Assembly (NCBI GenBank): GCA_003448025.1
Contig: DLXL01000261.1
Span: 466-10,520 of the forward strand
Origin: Saprospirales bacterium
Lineage (GTDB): Bacteria; Bacteroidota; Bacteroidia; Chitinophagales; Saprospiraceae
Direction: 5' to 3'
DNA length: 10,055 nucleotides
In this document: piece by piece, positions 1 to 6,761 of the stretch
How positions within the stretch are numbered: the first letter of the stretch is position 1
Layout of the letters: each line of letters begins with the position of its first letter
Position numbers and translations under genes: made by a program
The notes under the pieces: generated by a model
Seen by the model: only the letters and a program-made list of their open reading frames with translations
Database searches by the model: none
Told to the model about the DNA's origin: nothing

Positions 1-151
1 GCATATTCAACGCAAATCATATCCTGACCTCGCAAGAGGTCCAACCTTTGTAGCATATTCAACGTAAATCATATCCGGACCTCGCAAGAGGTCCAACCTT
101 TGTAGCATATTCAACGCAAATCATATCCGGACCTCGCAAGAGGTCCAACTT
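1..151 (+). repeat. 52-bp tandem repeat with GNRA-loop hairpins (about 2.9 copies)
   Basis: Copies begin at 1, 53 and 105, directly abutting. Copies 1 and 2 differ at two positions (13/65 and 25/77). Copy 3 diverges after about position 150. Each copy has an inverted repeat, GGACCTC-GCAA-GAGGTCC (77-94 and 129-146); in copy 1 the outermost pair is lost, leaving a 6-bp stem (26-41). Read as RNA from the + strand, the loop GCAA is a stable GNRA tetraloop. The unit length is not a multiple of three, so this is not a coding repeat. The array may continue to the left of the window. It could be a REP-like intergenic element or the 3' trailer of an unseen upstream gene; its function is unknown. Confidence 0.9.
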
Positions 152-413
152 CTACCATGAGCCCCCTCCAAAAACGCTGCGGTAACTAACTAAAATTTGG
201 GGTCACTCATGTTTGCTTTTTCGGTAAACATGCTCTTAGAACAGCCATTTAACCTGTGATGATGAAGATCATCTATACTTATTGTCAAAATTACGCTTAC
301 TTATTCTAAACTCTTTTTTTCTTTGCAGCGAATTGATTTCTCCTGGTTTCTTTTTTGAATTCAGGATGTTTTGGAAGTATCTGATTATTTCACCAAATCT
401 TACTTTTCTCTGT
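152..413 (+). other. Non-coding leader region upstream of the susC-type gene
   Basis: I see no gene between the repeat array and the SusC start. This stretch presumably holds the operon promoter, but I found no clean TTG-spacer-TAnnTTTG match; the nearest is TAAAATTTG at 191-199, which has one extra spacer base and no good -33 element. It also holds a short inverted repeat (208-232). An open frame in the SusC frame runs through the right half from a TTG at 282, but its translation is not signal-peptide-like and is best read as untranslated leader. Confidence 0.5.
208..232. repeat. Short inverted repeat (CATGTTT / AAACATG)
   Basis: There is a perfect 7-bp inverted repeat, CATGTTT at 208-214 and AAACATG at 226-232, separated by 11 bp. 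It lies about 180 bp upstream of the SusC start and is not followed by a T-tract, so it is not an obvious terminator. It could be an operator half-site pair or an mRNA hairpin, but a 7-bp match could also arise by chance. Confidence 0.3.
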
Positions 414-3350
414 ATGAAGTTTTATCAACAAAAATTCTTACTTACGTTGTCCTTCGTCTTGCTTTGGGGAGCTGCATTGCTGGCTCAGCGCGAGTTGAAG
501 GGGCGCGTAACGGATGTCGAAAATGGTGAGGGGCTGGTAGGCGCCAGTATCATCGTGGACGGCACTTCCATCGGCACCTCTACGGATTACGATGGTAACT
601 ATACCCTTCGTGTTCCGGCCAATGCTGCTGCCGTCAGGGTGGCTTATACCGGCTATCAGTCTCAAACCATCAACCTGGGCGCATCCAATGTGCTGGACAT
701 TCAGTTGGCGCCGGCAGGCGCATTGGAAGAGGTTGTAGTAATTGGTTATGGTACCGTCAAACGTGAAGATCTCACCGGATCTGTTCAGGCGGTAGGTACC
801 CGAGATTTCAACAAAGGCGCCATTACCGGCCCTCAGGAACTCCTGATGGGTAAAATTGCCGGGGTGCAGGTAACTACAGGCGCCGATCCTGGCGGTGGAG
901 CTACCATTCGTATTCGTGGAGGTTCTTCCCTGAGTGCTACCAATGACCCACTGATCGTGATCGACGGGGTTCCGGTGGCAAATGATGAAGTTTCTGGAAC
1001 ACGTAACCCGTTGAACCTGATTAACCCGAACGATGTGGAAACCATGACCGTGCTTAAGGATGCCTCTGCTACGGCTATCTACGGTTCACGAGCTTCTAAC
1101 GGGGTAATCCTCATTACCACCAAAAAAGGCAGTGCTGCTAACCGCGAGTTGCGTTTCTCCTACACCGGCAATGTAGCATTCAGCCAGATTGTGCAAAAAT
1201 CTGATGTACTGAGTGCTGATGAATACCGGGGCCTGATTAACAGCTATTTCGAAGCTGGTCACCCGGCTACTCAACTCCTGGGCGATGCCAATACCGATTG
1301 GCAGTCTGAAATCTACCAGACAGGTGTAACCCACGACCACAATCTGGCAGTTACAGGAGCTATCGGTAAATTACCTTTCCGCGCCTCCTGGGGTGCTACT
1401 GACCGCACGGGTATTTTGAAAACGGACCGCTTTAAGCGTGTTACCGGTGCACTGAACGTAAATCCCTCTTTCTTAAAGGGTACTTTACAGGTGAATGCAG
1501 GTTTGAAACTCCTTTCTGACCGCAACCACTTTGGTAACCGCGATGCCATTGGCGCATCCACTCAGTTTGACCCAACTCAGCCAACCCTGGTGGAAGATCA
1601 GACTTACGGCGGTTATTTTGCCTGGTTGAATAATGACGGCAAACCAAACACCCTGGCCACTGCCAACCCACTTGCTTTATTGAATATGCGGGACGATGAA
1701 TCCCACGTAGGACGATACATTGCCAGTGCAACCGTTGATTACCGCTTCTGGTTCCTGAAAGATCTGCGCGCTAATTTGAACGTGAGCTACGATTACACAC
1801 ATGGTCAGGGTACCATTATGGTACCTCAAAATGCTCCGTTCTCCCAGGGCGATGGCGGGGGCCGCGATGAGTCCTACTTCCAAAAGCGCAAAGACAAACT
1901 CCTTGAGTTCTACCTGAACTACGCAAAGAAATTCAACAACATGAATTTTGATGTAATGGGTGGTTACTCCTGGCAGCATTTTTATCGCAACAACAACTCT
2001 GAGGCCTTCAACGCCAATCGTACTGCAGTGATTCGCCCGTCTAACGACAATCCACGCGAGTACTATTTGCTCTCTTTGTTCAGCCGTGCCAATTTGTCGT
2101 TCAACGACAAGATTTTCCTCACGGGCTCTGTACGTCGCGACGGCACCTCCCGTTTCCCGAACAACAAATGGGGTTTGTTCCCTGCAGCGGCATTGGCTGT
2201 TAAGGTGTGGGATCGTGAAAACGCCCTGTTCTCCGGCCTGAAGCTTCGTTTGGGCTTTGGTGTTACGGGTCAGCAGGACATCAGTACAGATTTCTATCCG
2301 GCACTGGCGCGTTACACCTATAGTTTCACCAACGCTCAATACCAGTTCGGTGATCAGTTCCTGAACACCCTGCGTCCTTCCGGATATGATGCGAACCTGA
2401 AATGGGAGGAAACCACTACTTACAACGCTGCTGTTGACTATGGTTTCTTCGAAAACCGCATCACCGGTTCTGTGGAGGTTTACCTGCGTGAAACCCGCGA
2501 TCTGATTAACTTCATTCCGGTACCGGCGGGCACCAACCTGACCAACTTTATCAACACCAACGTAGGCGACCTGGAAAACCGCGGTGTGGAATTCTCCATT
2601 AACGCATTAGCCTTGAAGCGCCCAAATGCCAACTGGTCAATTGGGTTCAACATAGCTGCTAACCGCAACAAGATTACCCGCCTTACCGCCACCGAAGATC
2701 CAAACTATCAGGGTGTGGCAACGGGCGGCATTGCCGGCGGTGTGGGTAACAATATCCAGATTCACAGTGTAGGTCATCCGGCCAACTCATTCTTCGTATA
2801 TGAGCAGGTGTATGATGCCAATGGCGTGCCGGTTGAAGGTCTGTACGTGGACAGAAACGGCGATGGTATCATCAATCCTGACGATCGCTACCGCTTTGAA
2901 AAGCCTGCGCCTAACTATTTGATGGGCTTTAATACAGCACTCTACCTGAAAAAATGGGATTTCTCTTTGGCGGGCCGTTCCAATATTGGGAATTACATGT
3001 ATAACAACAACCTGTCAAATAATGCCTTTTACAATCAACTTTATGGCAGCACAGGCGTTTTGCGTAATGTCCTTTCCCCAACCAGTGAGCTGGATTTTGT
3101 AGTGCCGCAATACTTCAGCGATCACTTCATCCAGGATGCTTCCTTCTTGCGTATTGACCATATTACGGCAGGTTATACCTTCGGTAAAGTGGGTAAAAAA
3201 GTTCAAAATCTGCGTTTGTCGGCTACCGTTCAAAACCCGATCCTCGTGACCAAATACGAAGGTCTGGATCCGGAAGTATTCAACGGAATTGACAACAATG
3301 TGTATCCGCGTTCACGCACCTACCTGATAGGCTTGAAGGCTGACTTCTAA
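414..3350 (+). CDS. SusC/RagA-family TonB-dependent outer-membrane transporter
   Basis: Predicted to form a 22-strand outer-membrane barrel that imports oligomeric nutrients, powered by TonB, with the SusD-type lipoprotein as its lid. The ATG at 414 gives 978 residues, normal for the family, and starts a signal peptide (about 1-24, hydrophobic LLTLSFVLLWGAALLA, cut before the carboxypeptidase-regulatory-like domain). The domains are: CarboxypepD_reg-like, about 27-100 (KGRVTD, GTSTDYDGNYTL); the SusC signature with a TonB-box-like segment, 104-125 (LEEVVVIGYGTVKREDLTGS); plug, about 126-240 (IRIRGGSSL, PLIVIDGVPV, VLKDASATAIYGSRASNGVI); barrel, about 245-978, ending in a terminal Phe. A calcium-loop-like DRNGDGIINPDD lies at 813-824. 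There is no N-terminal secretin (STN) domain, so signalling to an anti-sigma factor is unlikely. No Shine-Dalgarno is visible. First gene of the operon; the SusD gene starts 83 bp downstream. The family is certain; the substrate is inferred from the neighbours. Confidence 0.96.
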   Translation: MKFYQQKFLLTLSFVLLWGAALLAQRELKGRVTDVENGEGLVGASIIVDGTSIGTSTDYDGNYTLRVPANAAAVRVAYTGYQSQTINLGASNVLDIQLAPAGALEEVVVIGYGTVKREDLTGSVQAVGTRDFNKGAITGPQELLMGKIAGVQVTTGADPGGGATIRIRGGSSLSATNDPLIVIDGVPVANDEVSGTRNPLNLINPNDVETMTVLKDASATAIYGSRASNGVILITTKKGSAANRELRFSYTGNVAFSQIVQKSDVLSADEYRGLINSYFEAGHPATQLLGDANTDWQSEIYQTGVTHDHNLAVTGAIGKLPFRASWGATDRTGILKTDRFKRVTGALNVNPSFLKGTLQVNAGLKLLSDRNHFGNRDAIGASTQFDPTQPTLVEDQTYGGYFAWLNNDGKPNTLATANPLALLNMRDDESHVGRYIASATVDYRFWFLKDLRANLNVSYDYTHGQGTIMVPQNAPFSQGDGGGRDESYFQKRKDKLLEFYLNYAKKFNNMNFDVMGGYSWQHFYRNNNSEAFNANRTAVIRPSNDNPREYYLLSLFSRANLSFNDKIFLTGSVRRDGTSRFPNNKWGLFPAAALAVKVWDRENALFSGLKLRLGFGVTGQQDISTDFYPALARYTYSFTNAQYQFGDQFLNTLRPSGYDANLKWEETTTYNAAVDYGFFENRITGSVEVYLRETRDLINFIPVPAGTNLTNFINTNVGDLENRGVEFSINALALKRPNANWSIGFNIAANRNKITRLTATEDPNYQGVATGGIAGGVGNNIQIHSVGHPANSFFVYEQVYDANGVPVEGLYVDRNGDGIINPDDRYRFEKPAPNYLMGFNTALYLKKWDFSLAGRSNIGNYMYNNNLSNNAFYNQLYGSTGVLRNVLSPTSELDFVVPQYFSDHFIQDASFLRIDHITAGYTFGKVGKKVQNLRLSATVQNPILVTKYEGLDPEVFNGIDNNVYPRSRTYLIGLKADF

Positions 3351-3433
3351 CCATGGATTGCCAGATTCTGATCTAAAAAAGGATTGGAATTTTGCGATTA
3401 AAAACAATATAAACAATTAATTTTCAACATCAT

Positions 3434-5629
3434 ATGAAAATTTTGTCTTTAAAAACATGGGCACTGCTTGCCGGAATGATGTTCGTTTCCGTGTCGTGCT
3501 TCAAAGACCTCGACACTGTTCCACTCGACGAGGATGTGATTACCTCGGCGGCAGTGTACAACGACCCCAAGGCCTACAAGCAGGTATTGGCCAAGCTTTA
3601 TGCCGGCCTCGCACTAAGTGGTCAGGAAGGCCCAGCCGGTCAGCCGGATATCGCCGGTATCGACGAAGGTTTTTCCACTTATCTGCGCCAGTACTGGAAG
3701 GCTCAGGAGCTACCTACAGATGAGGCAGTAATTGCCTGGAATGATGGAACCATTCAGGACTACCATCAGCAGGACTGGGATGCAAACAACGAGTTCGTTA
3801 CGGCTATGTACAACCGTATTTATTACCAGATCTCGCTTTGTAATGAGTTCCTGCGTGAAACCACTCCGGAAAAAGTTACCAGTCGCCCTGGTGCTACGGA
3901 AGCATTGCAGGCCGAGATTACGCGTTTCCGTGCAGAAGCACGCTTTCTGCGCGCTTTGAGCTACTGGCATGCGCTGGATTTGTTCCGCAAACCTCCTTTC
4001 GTGACGGAAAACGATGCGGTAGGCAACTTCTTCCCTCCACAAGCTACTCCGGAGCAGCTGTTTAACTACATTGAGAGCGAATTGAAAGCCATTGATGGCG
4101 ATTTGGCTGCACCACGTACCAATGAATATGGCCGTGCCGACAAGGCTGCTGCCTGGATGGTTTTGGCTAAATTGTACCTGAACGCCAAGCAATACACCGG
4201 TCGTGAACTGTACTCTGAATGTGCCGCTGAATGCCAAAAAGTGATTGGCGCAGGCTACACCCTCGATCCGGATTATGGTCACTTGTTCCTGGCCGACAAT
4301 CATACGGCGGAAGGCGTTATTTTCCCGGTATTGTTTGATGGTATTCGCTCCCGTACCTGGGGTGGTATGACCTTTGTGGCACACGCTGCCGTTGGTGGCG
4401 GTATGAGCGCAGCAGAATTTGGACTGGACGGCGGTTGGGGCGGTACCCGTACCACCAGCGCATTTGTAGGCAAATTCCCTGCTGTTGGCGGTGGCAGTGT
4501 GATTGTGGCGCCAAATGACGGCAATACGACTTATCCGGTGATCTATGTTCCTGGCGGATACCAGGGCTGGAACCCGGCTACAGCACAGCAACTGGCTTCT
4601 GCCGCTGGTGATAACACCTACGAAGGATATATTTTCTTCCCGGATGATCAGAAGGAATTCAAGCTAACCCTTGGACCAGACTGGAGTAATAACCTGGGCG
4701 ATGATGGCGCCAATGGAACCCTGGAACCTAACGGTGCCAACCTCACGATTCCAGAAGGAGGATTCTATAAAATCAACGTAGACCTGACGGCGCTCACCTA
4801 CACCCTTCAGAAAACCAATTGGGGGCTTATCGGCGATGCTACGCCAGGCGGCTGGGGTTCAGATCAGGACATGACTTATGATGCAACGGAAAAAGCATGG
4901 ACCATAACCGTTGGTCTTACCGCCGGTTTTGTGAAGTTCCGTGCCAACGATGATTGGGGATTGAACTATGGCGACAACGGCTCAGATGCTTTGCTGGAGC
5001 AAGGTGGGGCCAATATCAATATCCCAAGCAATGGAACTTATGTCATCAAATTGTACCTGGATAAACCAGACTACACTTATTCTATTGATCGACCATCCTT
5101 TGACTCTCGTGCATTGTTTTACACCACGGGGCAGAATCTTGAAATTCAGGATATCTCCCAGTTTACAGATGGATACGCCATCACCAAGTTCAAAAATGTG
5201 ACTTCTGACGGAGTTCCGGGATCTAACCCTACCTGGGTGGACATTGACTTCCCTATGTTCCGTATCGAGGATGCTTATTTGATGTATGCAGAAGCAGTAC
5301 TTCGCGGAGGCACGGGTGATTTGGGTCAGGCGTTAAATCTGGTGAATGCCGTTCGGGAGCGTGCTTATGGTGGCAGTTCCGGGAATATCACAAATGACGA
5401 ATTGACTCTGGATTTTATTCTGGATGAACGTGCACGTGAATTCTACTGGGAATGCCATCGTCGGACCGATTTGATTCGTTTCGACCGTTTCAGCGAGTCT
5501 ACTTATGTATGGCCTTGGAAAGGAGGTGTTCCGGCAGGCGTATCTACTTCCAAACACCTTAACATTTTCCCGATCCCGGCATCTGACCGTGGTGCAAACC
5601 CGAACCTTCAACAAAACGACGGTTACTAA
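3434..5629 (+). CDS. SusD/RagB-family outer-membrane lipoprotein with an internal SusE-like carbohydrate-binding insert
   Basis: Surface-exposed glycan-binding lid for the SusC-type transporter encoded upstream. At 731 residues it is about 200 longer than a usual SusD (500-600). It has a lipoprotein signal with lipobox SVSC (Cys22) followed by acidic FKDLD. The SusD-like helical N-terminal region spans about 23-300 (YNRIYYQISLCNEFL, EARFLRALSYWHALDLF, ADKAAAWMVLAKLYL). SusD core resumes at about 297-348 (GGMTFVAHAAVGGGM, FGLDGGWGGTRTTSAFVGKF). An insert of two SusE-type modules spans about 354-553. The core then continues at 557-731 (DSRALFYTTGQNLEI, FPMFRIEDAYLMYAEAVLRG, LDFILDERAREFYW, HRRTDLIRF, WPWKGGV, FPIPASD, PNLQQNDGY). 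Without the insert, about 531 residues remain, an ordinary SusD. The core wording resembles the starch/maltodextrin SusD clade as I remember it, so the substrate is an inference. The 83-bp upstream gap is A/T-rich with no Shine-Dalgarno. The SusE-type gene starts 14 bp after the stop. Confidence 0.95.
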   Translation: MKILSLKTWALLAGMMFVSVSCFKDLDTVPLDEDVITSAAVYNDPKAYKQVLAKLYAGLALSGQEGPAGQPDIAGIDEGFSTYLRQYWKAQELPTDEAVIAWNDGTIQDYHQQDWDANNEFVTAMYNRIYYQISLCNEFLRETTPEKVTSRPGATEALQAEITRFRAEARFLRALSYWHALDLFRKPPFVTENDAVGNFFPPQATPEQLFNYIESELKAIDGDLAAPRTNEYGRADKAAAWMVLAKLYLNAKQYTGRELYSECAAECQKVIGAGYTLDPDYGHLFLADNHTAEGVIFPVLFDGIRSRTWGGMTFVAHAAVGGGMSAAEFGLDGGWGGTRTTSAFVGKFPAVGGGSVIVAPNDGNTTYPVIYVPGGYQGWNPATAQQLASAAGDNTYEGYIFFPDDQKEFKLTLGPDWSNNLGDDGANGTLEPNGANLTIPEGGFYKINVDLTALTYTLQKTNWGLIGDATPGGWGSDQDMTYDATEKAWTITVGLTAGFVKFRANDDWGLNYGDNGSDALLEQGGANINIPSNGTYVIKLYLDKPDYTYSIDRPSFDSRALFYTTGQNLEIQDISQFTDGYAITKFKNVTSDGVPGSNPTWVDIDFPMFRIEDAYLMYAEAVLRGGTGDLGQALNLVNAVRERAYGGSSGNITNDELTLDFILDERAREFYWECHRRTDLIRFDRFSESTYVWPWKGGVPAGVSTSKHLNIFPIPASDRGANPNLQQNDGY
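4493..5092 (+). other. Tandem SusE-type carbohydrate-binding modules inserted in the SusD gene
   Basis: Residues about 354-553 of the SusD protein do not fit the SusD fold. They match the C-terminal two modules of the SusE-type protein encoded at 5644. Module 1 (about 368-460) has VPGGYQGWNP, YEGY, GPDWSNNLGD, LEPNGANLTIP. Module 2 (463-551) has WGLIGDATPGGW, SDQDMTYD, KFRANDDW, YGDNG, GGANINIP, YTYSI. The modules also resemble each other (W..N.GD, LE..GAN..IP..G.Y.I, YT), so they are an old internal duplication. The insert sits between FVGKF and DSRALFY and is in frame at both ends. SusE/SusF modules of this kind bind starch in Bacteroides thetaiotaomicron; the conserved tryptophans would suit that here, but binding is inferred. 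Confidence 0.85.
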
Positions 5630-5643
5630 ACTACAATTTAACA

Positions 5644-6690
5644 ATGAAAAAAATACTCTCTCTTTCACTCGGAATTGCCTTGCTGCTGAGTGCATGCACC
5701 GAGAAGGATAAGGAACCCATCCTGGCGGCAGGTAACCCGCCAACGATCACCACCCCAGGTGCAAATGCATCTTTTACATTATCTGAAAGTACCAAGGATG
5801 AGGTGATGAACCTGTTCGAATGGACTCCTGCAGAATTTGGCTATCAGGCCGGAGTAACCTATACCCTCGAATTGGATAAAGCAGGTAATAATTTTGCTGA
5901 TCCAATTACGGTTGGTGTTGTAAACGCCTTGCAACTGACAACCATCACTCAGGAAAAAATCAATACCATTCTGGTTGCCGGCAAGGATTTGCCAGGTGGT
6001 GAATTTTCCAATATTGAGTTCCGGGTGGTGGCACGTATTGGTAGTGCAGAAGATCTGCCTGTTCTGACCTCCCCGGTTGTTACAGTTCAAATTCGTCCGT
6101 ATGCCATTATTGTGAATTATCCTTTCCTTCATGTGCCTGGAAGTTACCAGGGATGGAATCCTGCAGATTCAACAACGGTGGTGTTTTCACCACGCAGCGA
6201 TGAGAAGTATGAGGGTTACCTCTATTTTTCAGATGGTGGCGCCAAGTATAAATTCACAAAGGGTCCAACCTGGGCCAACAACTGGGGTGATAACGACAAT
6301 AATGGATCCCTGGAACCAGGCGGCGCCGACATCCCGTTGGCTTCAGGAGCTGGTGTTTACCGCATAAATGCTGATCTAAATGCATTAACCCAGTCTGCCG
6401 TCAAAACGGATTGGGGCGTGATTGGTTCTGCTACCCCGAACGGTTGGGACAGCGATCAGGATATGACTTATGATCCAGCTACCCGCAAATGGTCGGTAAC
6501 CCTAAATCTGGTTGCAGGTGAGATCAAGTTCCGGGCAAATAATGCCTGGGATATCAATCTGGGCGATAACGATGCGAACAAAAAAATGGAGTATGGTGGC
6601 GCTAATATCGCCATAGCCGAAGCAGGCAACTACACCATTGAATTGAATTTAAGTGTTCCGATTTACACGTATAAAGTGACCAAGAACTAA
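5644..6690 (+). CDS. SusE-type surface glycan-binding lipoprotein
   Basis: A 348-residue lipoprotein, probably anchored on the outer face of the outer membrane, that would hold glycan near the SusC/SusD complex. The signal peptide has lipobox LSAC (Cys18) followed by acidic TEKDKE. An N-terminal SusE domain spans about 33-152 (ITTPGANASFTLSES, LFEWTPAEFGYQAGVTYTLELDKAGNNF, FRVVARIG). Two tandem binding modules follow: about 161-254 (VPGSYQGWNP, YEGYLYF, GPTWANNWGDN, LEPGGADIPL) and 257-345 (WGVIGSATPNGW, SDQDMTYD, KFRANNAW, LGDND, GGANIAI, YTYKV). The order (SusE domain, then two modules) follows the SusE layout rather than the longer SusF. It starts 14 bp after the SusD stop, so co-transcription is very likely, and a terminator follows 20 bp after the stop. 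Ligand is inferred to be an alpha-glucan from the family, not shown. Confidence 0.92.
   Translation: MKKILSLSLGIALLLSACTEKDKEPILAAGNPPTITTPGANASFTLSESTKDEVMNLFEWTPAEFGYQAGVTYTLELDKAGNNFADPITVGVVNALQLTTITQEKINTILVAGKDLPGGEFSNIEFRVVARIGSAEDLPVLTSPVVTVQIRPYAIIVNYPFLHVPGSYQGWNPADSTTVVFSPRSDEKYEGYLYFSDGGAKYKFTKGPTWANNWGDNDNNGSLEPGGADIPLASGAGVYRINADLNALTQSAVKTDWGVIGSATPNGWDSDQDMTYDPATRKWSVTLNLVAGEIKFRANNAWDINLGDNDANKKMEYGGANIAIAEAGNYTIELNLSVPIYTYKVTKN
6124..6681 (+). other. Tandem carbohydrate-binding modules of the SusE-type protein
   Basis: These are residues about 161-346, the counterpart of the insert in the SusD protein. Aligned without gaps by hand, the second module here (257-345) and the second module of the SusD insert (463-551) share 48 of 89 residues. 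The DNA differs at many silent positions, so the copies are old and not a recent gene conversion. With the SusD insert, the operon encodes four related modules. Confidence 0.85.
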
Positions 6691-6710
6691 GCTTAGGTCG
6701 CTATAAGATG

Positions 6711-6751
6711 CCAATCGCCATCCCGGATCCGGAGATGGCGATTGGTGTTTT
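6711..6751 (+). terminator. Rho-independent terminator of the SusC/D/E operon
   Basis: A perfect 12-bp inverted repeat, CCAATCGCCATC (6711-6722) and GATGGCGATTGG (6734-6745), flanks an 11-nt loop with its own palindrome, CCGGATCCGG. TGTTTT follows on the + strand. It lies 20 bp after the SusE-type stop and 10 bp before the end of the convergent DUF2851 gene. The - strand lacks a good T-tract after the stem, so it mainly serves the operon, though the stem could also slow transcription from the other side. Confidence 0.85.
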
Positions 6752-6761
6752 ATACCCAACC

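Noticed and set aside
53..104. - strand promoter within each 52-bp repeat (TTG, then TATGATTTG)
   Set aside because: The -7 box would need one extra spacer base, and most of its spacer is hairpin stem. It is too weak without other evidence.
1..151. CRISPR array
   Set aside because: The 52-bp units abut and are nearly identical throughout, so there are no variable spacers, and no cas gene is present.
282..413. N-terminal extension of the SusC-type protein from a TTG at 282
   Set aside because: The 44 extra residues are not signal-peptide-like and precede a proper signal peptide that begins at the ATG at 414. SusC proteins of about 980 residues are normal.
3351..3433. Separate promoter or terminator between the SusC and SusD genes
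   Set aside because: Only a 4-bp stem (AGAT/ATCT) before an A-run and no TAnnTTTG box are visible; a single operon transcript is simpler.
3710..4591. Long open frame (293 residues) opposite the SusD gene, and a similar one at 1677-2339 opposite the SusC gene
   Set aside because: Both lie fully inside well-supported genes on the other strand, have low-complexity translations without recognisable motifs, and reflect codon bias of the real genes.
4493..5092. SusD insert as an assembly chimera or a recent copy of the adjacent SusE gene
   Set aside because: Both junctions are in frame and the SusD core continues cleanly. The DNA of the two module pairs differs at many silent sites, so it is neither a read-joining artefact from the neighbour nor a recent duplication.
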